Assembly (NCBI GenBank): GCA_038254435.1
Contig: JBBSGD010000063.1
Span: 1 to 9,598 of the forward strand
Length of the DNA stretch: 9,598 bases
Direction of reading: 5' to 3'
Source: JBBSGD01 sp038254435
GTDB lineage: Bacteria > Actinomycetota > CADDZG01 > WHSQ01
In this document: positions 1-6,288 of the stretch, piece after piece
How the letters are laid out: every line of letters begins with the position of its first letter
How positions within the stretch are numbered: the first letter of the stretch is position 1
The notes under the pieces: generated by a model
Databases searched by the model: none
Told to the model about the DNA's origin: nothing
The model's input: only the letters and a program-made list of their open reading frames with translations
Program-made: the position numbers and the translations under genes

Positions 1-12
1 CCTCGGTCCGTT

Positions 13-37
13 CCAGCTTCGGCCCCGGCCGAGCTGG
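13..37. other. GC-rich hairpin near left edge
   Basis: The arms at 13-24 and 27-37 are complementary over 11 pairs with one bulged T, giving a strong GC stem (CCAGC...GCTGG). No run of T follows on either strand, so it is not a classical intrinsic terminator. It may end transcription of a gene left of the window. No credible coding region lies in 1-198. Confidence 0.3.
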
Positions 38-113
38 GGCCGGTCTCCACTCAGGTTGCTCCCTCGGCATGACAGTCGCAAGAGGGTTCGCCCAGGACGT
101 TGAGGCGCTCTCG

Positions 114-166
114 TTGCCGAGTGGGTGGTAGCGCGCGCATATGCCCGTTTACCACCCAGTCGGCAA
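114..166. repeat. 53-bp imperfect inverted repeat
   Basis: The arm TTGCCGAGTGGGTGGTA at 114-130 is the reverse complement of TACCACCCAGTCGGCAA at 150-166 with a single mismatch (16 of 17). The 19-base spacer itself contains the palindrome GCATATGC (137-144), nearly centred on the same axis. It lies 33 bases downstream of the leftward DinB gene. It could be a stem-loop that ends that transcript, although no T-tract is present, or a dyad bound by a protein. The symmetry is seen directly; the role is unknown. Confidence 0.6.
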
Positions 167-198
167 GGGGTCAGGGTGCGCCTCGGGAACTCGAGAAA

Positions 199-714
199 TC
201 AGTCGCCGGTGGCGCCGTCGATGCACTCACGCAAGAGATCGGCGTGCCCGTTGTGACGCGCGTACTCCTCGATCATGTGCAGATAGATCCAGCGCAAGCT
301 GACCGGTCCGCGCCGGTGGGTCCCGACTGCGTCGAGGTCATAACCCACGGCGATCTCCCGGCATCGCTCGACCTCAGCGCGATACGTCGCGAAGTCCTCC
401 GTCGCCCGATCCGGGTCGAGCTCGTCGAAATCCGCGTCCTCGGAGTCGTCGCGGGAGTACAACGGGGCGATGTCCTCGCCGGCCAAGCAGTTGCGGAACC
501 AGCCGCGCTCCACCTCGGCCATGTGGCGAACTAGCCCGAGTAGGGCCAGCGCCGAAGGCTCCGCGCTGTGGCGGACGAGGTCTTGCGGCGACAACCCGTC
601 GCATTTCCACAGCAAGGTGCCGCGATGAAAGTCCAGCCAGGCGTCGAGCAATGCCCGCTCGCCGGCAACGAACGGCGGGTCGACGCGAAAGCCCGCCTCT
701 TCAGGACTGGTCAT
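199..714 (-). CDS. DinB / DUF664 family protein
   Basis: This is a 171-residue protein of the DinB-like four-helix-bundle family, DUF664 branch. In actinobacteria this group includes mycothiol-dependent, metal-binding transferases. The family features are an early helix with LVRHMAEVERGWF (His64) and a C-terminal block YLHMIEEYARHNGHADLLRE, in which His154 and His157 are the likely metal ligands along with His64. The length is usual for the family. I chose the ATG at 714 because MTSPEEAG begins a normal N-terminus; the upstream in-frame start at 750 would add 12 residues without family character. No clear Shine-Dalgarno precedes either start. The substrate cannot be told from sequence. It sits outside the tRNA-bounded island and is probably chromosomal. 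Confidence 0.85.
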   Translation of the reverse strand: MTSPEEAGFRVDPPFVAGERALLDAWLDFHRGTLLWKCDGLSPQDLVRHSAEPSALALLGLVRHMAEVERGWFRNCLAGEDIAPLYSRDDSEDADFDELDPDRATEDFATYRAEVERCREIAVGYDLDAVGTHRRGPVSLRWIYLHMIEEYARHNGHADLLRECIDGATGD

Positions 715-805
715 GGCTCGAGCGTAGGGCAGCCACCGACGACCCGTCAATAAAGGGGACCGGCCCGAGCGAACAGCAAAGCGTGGCTAAAGCGCGGTTA
801 CTTAG

Positions 806-847
806 AGCGCCCGGAGGGGTTCGAACCCCCGACCCTCGGATTAGAAG
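806..847 (-). other. tRNA-Arg(UCU) 3' fragment, candidate attachment site
   Basis: Read on the minus strand, this is the 3' part of a tRNA: anticodon loop CTTCTAA (847-841, anticodon TCT), 3' anticodon stem TCCGA, variable loop, a T-arm with GGGGG-TTCGAAC-CCCTC pairing (830-814) and the acceptor 3' strand CGGGCGC (813-807). Base 806 sits at the discriminator position. The 5' half is missing. The bases where the 5' anticodon stem should be read TTGCG instead of a partner for TCCGA, and no match to the acceptor strand occurs at the right distance. A break at the anticodon loop is where tyrosine integrases usually cross over in tRNA genes. With an integrase in the window, this is best read as the displaced end of the target gene, with the element to its right. 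Confidence 0.75.
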
Positions 848-1086
848 CGCAACAAGGGTGGACCCGTGCTACCAGCGAAATCGGTCGTTCCCCTGGTCAT
901 CGGCCGGTTTTCGGCTGGTCCTCAGTTGAATCACTTGCATCCATCTCGACAGTTCTCTGTTGGATTCTGGTTGGACGACCAGACCGCACCAACGCGAGAC
1001 TTCGCTCGCGCGCGACCATCGGAATCGGCGTTGGACGGACGACCCCCTGTTTCTCAATCCGCGAGCACCTGGCGTATCGTCGCTTC

Positions 1087-1549
1087 ATGCAGGGCGAACT
1101 CCTGTCGACCGACGCGTACTACCTGCTGAATGCGGACGGCGGGATGATCAACACGGGACAACGGCGGCACGAGGACCCTCCCGGCGAGGCCGCTGTTGCA
1201 GTTGTACTCAGCCAAATCCGGATCGCAGGGAGCACGTTATCGATGGATTTTCGGGAGCAATAGGTCCCGCGACGAATGATGTGGCCGAGTATCGCGCCTT
1301 GATCGAGGGACTAACATTCGCACTGCATAGGGGCGTGCGGAAGATTCGGCATATATGGATTCGGAGTTCGTTGTCGAGCAGGTGAATAGTCGAGCGAAAG
1401 TCGACCAAGACGATCTCGTTTCTTTGCACAGCGAAGTGGCTCGCTTGGCGAGTGAGTTTGCACCTGTGGTTGGCTTCAGACTGTCTTGGGTACCGCGGGA
1501 GCGAAATGAAACTGCGGACGCGCTCGTGCAGGCGATCCTCTACGGATAA
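1087..1549 (+). pseudogene. ribonuclease HI family gene broken by two frameshifts
   Basis: RNase HI cleaves the RNA strand of RNA-DNA hybrids. The family signature is present but split over three reading frames. The first frame, from the ATG at 1087, has LLNADGG and GEAAVAVVLS (first catalytic Asp) and runs to a stop at 1261-1263. A second frame gives IDGFSGAIGPATNDVAEYRA and LIEGL (catalytic Glu). A third, with DSEFVVEQVN (third Asp) and ending in RNETADALVQ (fourth Asp), runs to the TAA at 1547-1549. Each switch fits a one-base deletion, near 1210-1225 and near 1350-1357. All four D-E-D-D residues survive, so the decay is recent or the shifts are sequence errors. About 154 codons if repaired, normal for a single-domain RNase H. 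Confidence 0.8.
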
Positions 1550-1559
1550 ATGAACACCG

Positions 1560-1916
1560 ATGGCACTACCTGAACTGGTTCGTCGCACCGCCGAGAAGAA
1601 GGTGGCGGAGTTCTGTAAACGACGGATCCCGCCTCACGTCCGCGATGAGATCCGTCTTGAGTTCGGCTTCCGAGGAAACAGCGTCACGATCTTCGAGTGC
1701 CGTCCGCCGTGGGAAGGGCTCCCGGAGCAGGTCGTGGAATGGTCGAGGATGAAGATCGTGCAGCTTCGCTACGACCCGTCGACTCGTGAGTGGACGCTCT
1801 TTTGGGCGGATCGAAATGGGCGCTGGCTGCGCTACTGGGACCTCGATCCCGACCCCGATCTGGACAGGTTGATCCGGGAGATAGACGACGATCCGATGTG
1901 CGCCTTCTGGGGTTGA
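1560..1916 (+). CDS. DUF3024 domain-containing protein
   Basis: This small protein of 118 residues matches the DUF3024 family. It opens LPELVRRTAEKKVAEFCKRR, followed by PPHVRDEIRLEFGFRGNSVT (residues about 24-43), then FECRPPW, a central beta-rich stretch (QLRYDPSTREWTLFWADRNG) and the characteristic ending LDLIREID-like helix with D-P-x-x-x-FWG at the C-terminus. The family has no established function. There is no signal peptide or membrane segment. The ATG at 1560 is 10 bases after the stop of the RNase H pseudogene on the same strand, so the two may have shared a transcript. No Shine-Dalgarno is obvious. Bases 1917-2002, up to the convergent toxin gene, are non-coding. Confidence 0.85.
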   Translation: MALPELVRRTAEKKVAEFCKRRIPPHVRDEIRLEFGFRGNSVTIFECRPPWEGLPEQVVEWSRMKIVQLRYDPSTREWTLFWADRNGRWLRYWDLDPDPDLDRLIREIDDDPMCAFWG

Positions 1917-1980
1917 ACCGCGGTCATCGAGATCAGATTCGATCTGGTGGGTTGAATGGCTAAGGCTGTTGAGGCGCTGT

Positions 1981-1996
1981 AGCGATTCTTATCGCT
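1981..1996. terminator. hairpin between convergent genes
   Basis: AGCGAT (1981-1986) and ATCGCT (1991-1996) form a perfect 6-bp stem with a 4-base loop, seven bases past the end of the leftward toxin gene and downstream of the rightward DUF3024 gene. A third copy of AGCGAT lies at 2005-2010. It could serve as a bidirectional terminator, but the stem is short and no T-tract follows. Confidence 0.3.
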
Positions 1997-2002
1997 CAAA
2001 CG

Positions 2003-2910
2003 CTAGCGATTTGTGTCCTGACTGCTCTCGCTCTCCCAAAGCTGATGAGCTGGGTCCCAGCGACCGGTCACCTCGTCCTTCAGGATCGGGTCGAGCAGCT
2101 TTCGGGCCTCTGCGAGACCCTCTGAGAGCGTGGGGTCGATGCCAACCTCCGTGGCCAGCTTCCGGTACGCGGTCTCCCAGTCAGGCGGAGGGGCTGGCAC
2201 GACGCCGGGGAGAGCCTGGAGTGCACGCGATCGGAAAGTCTCGACCAAAGCTTCTTGGAGACGAGCGCCGTCAAGCGTTGCGTAGGTCTTGATCAGTACG
2301 AGATCGATCAGGTCCTTTGCCCGGCTGCTGGGATGCCCGCTCCCGTATACGCGGGTGTAGGCGTGAAGCTTCTCGGCGACCTGCTGCTCGAGGGGAAGGG
2401 CGGGGACTTCGGCAGGCTCGATCTCGGCGAAGGCGAGAAGATCCGGGCCACTTAGGCGCTCCGGCTCCCACTGAAGGGGATCGGAGAAGCCGATATCGAC
2501 GAAGACCTCGTCGAAGAGCCTGCCGGCGAGTTCGGCTCGCGCCCGGTATCGGAGCGCTGCCCCCTCCTGCCACTCTTCGCGCCTTTCCACCTTCTCGATA
2601 GTGAACACGAAGTGGTCATCGAGCTCTGTGGCCTGCGCGGCGATCACGTCCTCGGTGGCCGCCTCTTCGTTGTCTCTTCGGACGAGGTCGATGTCTTTGG
2701 TGGCCCGGCCCGCCGACTCAAAGCGGAAGTCGAGAGCGAGCGCTCCCTTCAACACCCAACGGTCGGGGGCCGACGCGGAGAGACGAGCGAGTAGCCGATC
2801 GAAGACAACGTCTTGCGCAGCCGAGCCAGCGACACTTCCGTCGCCCGAGCGAGGTTGAGCAGGCGTTGCTCAAGCGCCATCCGAAAGGCGGCCGCGCTCG
2901 CATACTTCAC
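2003..2910 (-). CDS. abiEii: AbiEii/AbiGii nucleotidyltransferase toxin, frameshifted near N-terminus
   Basis: This is the toxin of the AbiE toxin-antitoxin and phage-abortive-infection system, a nucleotidyltransferase-fold enzyme. The GTG at 2910 overlaps the antitoxin stop (GTGA) and opens the family N-terminus KYASAAAFRMALEQRLL through LARLRK. The frame then shifts: DVVFDRLLARL continues from 2812 in another frame, consistent with AAGGAC having become AAGAC. As it stands, translation from 2910 ends at 2749 after 53 residues, and the long frame has no start before a GTG at 2755, which encodes the Val of WVLKGALAL. Repaired length is about 302 residues, usual for the family. Motifs (repaired numbering) are LKGALAL (54-60), the metal-binding KDIDL (D73, D75), VFVDIGF, LEQQVAEKLHAYTR and RAKDLIDLVLI. 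The family assignment is firm; whether active toxin is made is doubtful. Confidence 0.85.
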
Positions 2911-3563
2911 GAAACTGCCTCGTTGAAGGCCCGCTGGAGGAGACGCTCCACTCGTCCTCCGCGGGACGCGGCGCCGGTCTCAAGCTGACGCCTCGTGGCA
3001 AGGCCTCGGTCGACCGCCTGCCTGACGGCTGCGACGATCTGCTCGGGGGCCGTACCCGTCTCCGCGCAGTCGAGGATCGTTCGCATGGCGCTGGTGAATC
3101 GAAGCCCGCCACGGGTTATGACCTCACCAGGCTTGAACTCTCTGGTGGTGGTGTGCAGCGTGATGCCGGCGGCGGCCGGACGGTAGCGGCGGGATCTAGG
3201 GACCGTGATATGGATGGTGCCCGGGATCACGTCGGTCAGGTCGAGCAGGTCGAGCGCGCTCTCGTGAGAGACGACCGCGACGTCCTTGCCCGCCCACAGC
3301 CAAGCAGCGATGACCTCCTCGCGATCGGAGGAGGGATACTCGCTGAGCCGGTAGATGCCCCGTCTGACCCGGATCCACCGGCCCTGCTTGACGTGATAAG
3401 CGCGGAGGTTGGAGGGGTACCCGCAGGCCTCGGCCTGGGCGGTAGTGAAGTAGCCCGCTTGCTCCGAGGCGACCTCGAAGAGGCACTGGTGATCGGGTCG
3501 GCCGTGTGTGTCATGCATAACCTCAATATTATTGAGCTTTTCCATGACAGAGGCAAGCATCAC
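2907..3563 (-). CDS. abiEi: AbiEi family antitoxin / transcriptional regulator
   Basis: AbiEi proteins neutralise AbiEii and repress their own operon through an N-terminal winged helix. Here that domain spans roughly residues 28-77 (LFEVASEQAGYFTTAQA, then LRAYHVKQGRWIRVRRGIYR). It is followed by the family core REEVIAAWLWAGKD, SHESALDLLDL and the strand PGTIHITVPRSRR. The C-terminal part (TSAMRTILDCA, EQIVAAVRQAVDRGL) is alpha-helical, as in the toxin-binding half of the family. I use the GTG at 3563, directly followed by an ATG at 3560, because GGAGG at 3575-3571 is well placed for both. The next in-frame ATG (3518) has its purine run only 2 bases away. The chosen start makes the gene overlap the integrase end by 35 bases, and its stop overlaps the toxin GTG by 4. 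No separate intergenic promoter region exists. Confidence 0.85.
   Translation of the reverse strand: MMLASVMEKLNNIEVMHDTHGRPDHQCLFEVASEQAGYFTTAQAEACGYPSNLRAYHVKQGRWIRVRRGIYRLSEYPSSDREEVIAAWLWAGKDVAVVSHESALDLLDLTDVIPGTIHITVPRSRRYRPAAAGITLHTTTREFKPGEVITRGGLRFTSAMRTILDCAETGTAPEQIVAAVRQAVDRGLATRRQLETGAASRGGRVERLLQRAFNEAVS
3522..3536. promoter_or_regulatory. AT-rich inverted repeat at the integrase-abiEi junction
   Basis: CTCAAT-ATT-ATTGAG is a perfect 6-bp dyad with a 3-base centre, in an unusually AT-rich patch for this DNA. It covers the integrase stop codon and the first codons of abiEi. AbiEi regulators act on inverted repeats near their own gene, so this could be an operator, but it is short and inside coding sequence. 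Confidence 0.25.
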
Positions 3564-4650
3564 CGCCTGCCCTCCGCTTTACGGGCCTCCTGATACGCTG
3601 CTCCAGGCCCTCCCTCAGCTGCTCGGCCAAGGACGGGAACACGAGGCTGTACGTGTCCAGCGTCACCGTTGCCGAGGCGTGGCCCAGCATCTGCTGCACC
3701 TGTTTCACGTTCGCCCCCATGGCGATCGCGATCGACGCGGCCGAATGCCTCAAATCATGAAATCGGATCTTCTCGTCGAGACCTGCCCGGCGCAGTGCCG
3801 GCTTGAAGTGGCGCGTGTAGAAGTTGTTGCGTCGCAGCGGCCCACCCTCGGTCGACGAGAACACCAGCCCGTTTTGCCCCGGGTAGCTCGCGAGCTGCTC
3901 CGTCAGCAACTTGCACAGGAAGCGGGGGAGCGGCACCGTGCGGTGCTCCCCGGTTTTGGTGGGAACGACCCGCACCACCCCGCTTCCCGCCTCTGTGAGC
4001 GCCTCTCTCACGTCCACCGTTCCCCGCAACAGGTCGAGGTGCTCTGCCCGCAGACCGGCTAACTCACCCCACCGGAGCCCCGTGAACCCGGCCATGAGGA
4101 TCAGCGCTCTGTGGCGCGGATCGATCGCATCGGCCAACGCCCGGATCTGCTCGGCCGACAGAAATCGCATCTCCTCGCGACTCGACTTCGGCAGCGGTAT
4201 GCGTTTCGCGGGATTCCTTTGGATCATCCGAGAGTTCTCCGCCTCCTGAAGAAGCCGGGCCAGCACCCGATAGGCGTTTCGCACCGTGCCCCGCCCCACT
4301 CCCTCGGCGATCAGATCGGAGATCCACTGCTGGACGTGAGGGCGCTGGATCCTCCCGATGGGCGCCTTGCCAAAGCAGGGGAGGATGTGCAGCCGCAGTA
4401 GCCCCTCATAAGACACCTGCGTGGAGGGCTTGAGGTGAACGGTCGAGGCGAGCCAATCGGCGGCGAAATCGCCGAAGCGGATCTTGGCGAGCCGTGGATC
4501 GGTCCAGTCCCCCGCGCGCTTGGACGACTGGACCCCGGCGAGGAAGTCGCGCGCCTCAGCCTTGGTCCGGAAGCACTTCGAGCGCTGGCGGCCCATCGGA
4601 TCGCGATACATCGCCTCATAGCTTCCGCTCTTGCGTCTACGGATCGCCAC
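3529..4650 (-). CDS. int: phage-type tyrosine site-specific integrase
   Basis: This 373-residue tyrosine recombinase would catalyse integration and excision of the element at the tRNA-Arg site. An N-terminal arm-binding region (residues 1-50, SGSYEAMYRDPMGRQRSKCF) is followed by a SAM-like core-binding domain (about 57-140, FGDFAADWLAS to LLQEAENSRMI) and the catalytic domain (160-345). All catalytic residues are visible: Arg193 in TGLRWGE, Lys232 in PTKTGEHRTVPL, His298 and Arg301 in HDLRH, His324 in LGHAS and nucleophile Tyr334 in LDTYS. The protein looks intact and of normal length. Its GTG start follows the TAG of the upstream gene without a gap, with AGGAGG at 4666-4661. The position, downstream of an excisionase-like gene and a replication protein, is that of an integrative element. 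Confidence 0.95.
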   Translation of the reverse strand: MAIRRRKSGSYEAMYRDPMGRQRSKCFRTKAEARDFLAGVQSSKRAGDWTDPRLAKIRFGDFAADWLASTVHLKPSTQVSYEGLLRLHILPCFGKAPIGRIQRPHVQQWISDLIAEGVGRGTVRNAYRVLARLLQEAENSRMIQRNPAKRIPLPKSSREEMRFLSAEQIRALADAIDPRHRALILMAGFTGLRWGELAGLRAEHLDLLRGTVDVREALTEAGSGVVRVVPTKTGEHRTVPLPRFLCKLLTEQLASYPGQNGLVFSSTEGGPLRRNNFYTRHFKPALRRAGLDEKIRFHDLRHSAASIAIAMGANVKQVQQMLGHASATVTLDTYSLVFPSLAEQLREGLEQRIRRPVKRRAGGDACLCHGKAQ

Positions 4651-4956
4651 CTACTGCCGACCTCCTGCCCGTTTCTTGCTATTGGGCCCGTGAGTGCGCC
4701 CTTGAGTCCTCTCACCTCGTGCCTGTGACATCCAGCCGGGCGCTACCGTCCGCGGCCGAGAGGGAAATAGCTCGGTCTCCCATGAGGACTCGCCAAGGCG
4801 ACGGGACTCGAGCCACTCGTCGATATCGCATGTCCTGAAGCGCAAGTGCCGCCCGGCCTTGAAGGCGCCGAGCTCGCCGGCGTGCCGGTACACGAACGCG
4901 GTGGTCACCTGGAGCGACTCGGCGACCTCGGAGACCTTGAGCAGTGGAGGCGTCAC
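4651..4956 (-). CDS. excisionase-type helix-turn-helix protein
   Basis: This is a 101-residue protein with an N-terminal MerR/excisionase-type winged helix (residues about 4-52): LLKVSEVAESLQVTTAFVYR followed by the wing GAFKAGRHLRFRTCDIDEWL. Such proteins bend DNA and steer the integrase toward excision, or act as regulators of the element. The roughly 45 residues after the domain (ESSWETELFPSRP to the end) are basic and look disordered, making it longer than a minimal Xis. The GTG start at 4956 overlaps the upstream TGA by four bases (GTGA), and the stop touches the integrase GTG, so translation is probably coupled through the three genes. Excisionase is the likely role given the adjacent integrase; a pure transcriptional regulator is the alternative. 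Confidence 0.8.
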   Translation of the reverse strand: MTPPLLKVSEVAESLQVTTAFVYRHAGELGAFKAGRHLRFRTCDIDEWLESRRLGESSWETELFPSRPRTVAPGWMSQARGERTQGRTHGPNSKKRAGGRQ

Positions 4957-5831
4957 AGCTCGATCTGCTCGCGCTTCGACCGAAGCTCGATCAATGGCAC
5001 CCGCTCGTCTGAATCGAGCGGCTTCCAGCTGGACCCCAGCGGGTCCTCTCCGTGCAGCTCCCGATGGCTGGTCGCTATCACGAGATTCTGGACCGCGTAC
5101 AGCTTCCTTCTCGCGTGCAGCTCCCGGTTGGCACTCGGGAACAAGAACAGAAGCACGCCCGGCCCCACCGTCAGCCTCGCCACGTGCGCGTAGGGCTCGA
5201 GCTTGTTAGTGAGCTTGTCGCCACGTTCGGTCCCCCGATCGATCTCCAGGAAGAAGGAGACCTTGCCGCTGGGTCCCTGCAGCAGTCCTTCCGCGTCCGG
5301 GCGCACGAGTGGCTCCGAGTCGCGTGACGAACGCCACCGCTTGTCACAGCGGTGCTCGCTCCACCACGTCAACAAGCGGCAGCCGGCGACCTCCCGGCTG
5401 CGGCAGATGAGATCGACGAAAAAGTCGTTGATCTCGAGGATGTGATCCAGTTTGCGGCTGTGGGCGAGCCCGCGATCCCTGTCGAGGCGCTGTAGCAAGT
5501 ACTTCACGTCGAAGTCGTAGTGACCGGCGAGAACGTGAGCGCCGAGGTCGTCGAGGATGTAGTGGTAGGGCGCGGAGCCGGTCGGACGCCACGGCTGGAA
5601 GCGTTCGAGGAGACTGCGGTCGTAGAGGACCTTGAGGCGCTTCTCGGCCTGACGGAGCTGAGTGAAGTGCAGAGCCGCCAGTTGGTGGGTGGTCATGATC
5701 AGATGCCGGTAAAGGTCGTTGCAGATGTCGAAATCTCTGTCCGTCATCCAGCTCGCGGCGGCAAGAGAGTCGGACCAAGTGACGCGTTTGCGTCGCAGGC
5801 GTTTACGCCCGCGACGGTTCTCACCGCCCAT
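4953..5831 (-). CDS. replication-relaxation family protein
   Basis: This 292-residue protein resembles the replication-relaxation (Replic_Relax) family, found on actinobacterial plasmids and integrative elements and thought to act in initiating replication or relaxation. An Arg/Lys-rich N-terminus (residues 1-17) precedes a winged-helix domain (about 28-80, MTDRDFDICNDLYRHLIMTT, then LRQAEKRLKVLYDRSLLERF). The second half carries the family block VSFFLEIDRGTERGDKLTNK with KLEPY next to it. I chose the ATG at 5831, preceded by GGGGG. The frame stays open upstream to 6089, but that part is low-complexity translation of the iteron repeats and is not protein-like. It is the first gene of the leftward operon, with the repeats beginning 50 bases upstream. 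Confidence 0.75.
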   Translation of the reverse strand: MGGENRRGRKRLRRKRVTWSDSLAAASWMTDRDFDICNDLYRHLIMTTHQLAALHFTQLRQAEKRLKVLYDRSLLERFQPWRPTGSAPYHYILDDLGAHVLAGHYDFDVKYLLQRLDRDRGLAHSRKLDHILEINDFFVDLICRSREVAGCRLLTWWSEHRCDKRWRSSRDSEPLVRPDAEGLLQGPSGKVSFFLEIDRGTERGDKLTNKLEPYAHVARLTVGPGVLLFLFPSANRELHARRKLYAVQNLVIATSHRELHGEDPLGSSWKPLDSDERVPLIELRSKREQIEL

Positions 5832-5881
5832 ACGACCCCCGGCTGCCACCGCTACCTGGTGCTTTGGAGCCGTTTCAGGTG

Positions 5882-6040
5882 GGTGCGACAACAGTCCCCG
5901 AGAAGTCCCCCGACCCGGCCCCGGACACGATCCCCGAGTCCCGTGAACGGGTTTTCGGTCGGGTGAACCCCATCCCCTGGATTCTCGTGCGGGTGAACAC
6001 CATCCCCTGGGTTCGTGGCCGGGAGACAACCGTCCCCAAG
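5882..6040. repeat. five iteron-like direct repeats upstream of the replication-relaxation gene
   Basis: On the minus strand five similar units share a GGGGAY-N-GT core followed by a pyrimidine-rich half: TTGGGGACGGTTGTCTCCCG (6039-6020), CAGGGGATGGTGTTCACCCG (6009-5990), CAGGGGATGGGGTTCACCCG (5979-5960), CTCGGGGATCGTGTCCGGGG (5938-5919) and CTCGGGGACTGTTGTCGCAC (5902-5883). The two central units differ at one position. Spacing between cores is 30, 30, 42 and 36 bases, so several lie near whole helical turns. Such arrays next to a replication protein gene usually serve as origin or autoregulatory binding sites. Confidence 0.6.
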
Positions 6041-6110
6041 CCCCTACATCTCTTGCGGTCTGTGAGCTGCGATCCGTTGTGTTGAACATGGGCGCAGCGA
6101 AGCACCGGGC

Positions 6111-6142
6111 ACCCTACAAAAACCGCGCGAAAACTCTACAAA
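6111..6142. repeat. 32-bp direct repeat, copy 1
   Basis: This copy begins ACCCTACAAAAACCGCGCG and ends CTCTACAAA; it matches the copy at 6245-6276 at 18 of the first 19 positions and about 25 of 32 overall. On the minus strand each copy shows two TTTGYAG heptamers 25 bases apart, the second followed by GGT. TAGGGT at the end of each could act as a -10 element for the leftward operon, but binding sites for a regulator are equally possible. Confidence 0.5.
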
Positions 6143-6244
6143 CGAGAGGTGAGACCGCGAACGGGCAGGTCAGAAGGCGGAGAAGAAACTTTGCTCGACT
6201 TGGTTCTGAATTGGTGTTCCAGGCGCCTGAGCGCCATGGAGGCA

Positions 6245-6276
6245 ACCCTACAAATACCGCGCGTGGCGCCTGCAAA
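6245..6276. repeat. 32-bp direct repeat, copy 2
   Basis: This copy begins ACCCTACAAATACCGCGCG and ends GCCTGCAAA, in the same orientation as copy 1 and displaced by 134 bases. The conserved parts are the ACCCTACAAA-CCGCGCG block and the terminal CT-C-AAA. It lies in the otherwise gene-free divergent region. Confidence 0.5.
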
Positions 6277-6288
6277 TGCCGCCGGACA

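Noticed and set aside
806..878. A complete tRNA-Arg gene
   Set aside because: The 31 bases upstream of the anticodon loop on the minus strand do not pair with the acceptor or anticodon 3' strands and contain no D-arm.
651..929. Plus-strand frame containing GGVRTPDPRIRSATR
   Set aside because: This is a well-known false protein produced by translating the antisense of a tRNA T-arm and anticodon region; it marks the tRNA fragment.
1087..1549. Programmed frameshifting in the RNase H gene
   Set aside because: No slippery heptamer is visible at either switch, two separate shifts would be needed, and RNase HI proteins are not known to use it.
5882..6040. Possible CRISPR array because of 30-base periodicity
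   Set aside because: Units are degenerate, spacers are only about 10-20 bases and not of uniform length, and no cas gene is present. Iterons explain it better.
5832..6089. N-terminal extension of the replication-relaxation frame
   Set aside because: The extra 86 residues are low-complexity translation of the direct repeats. The ATG at 5831 has a purine-rich site and starts a protein-like sequence.
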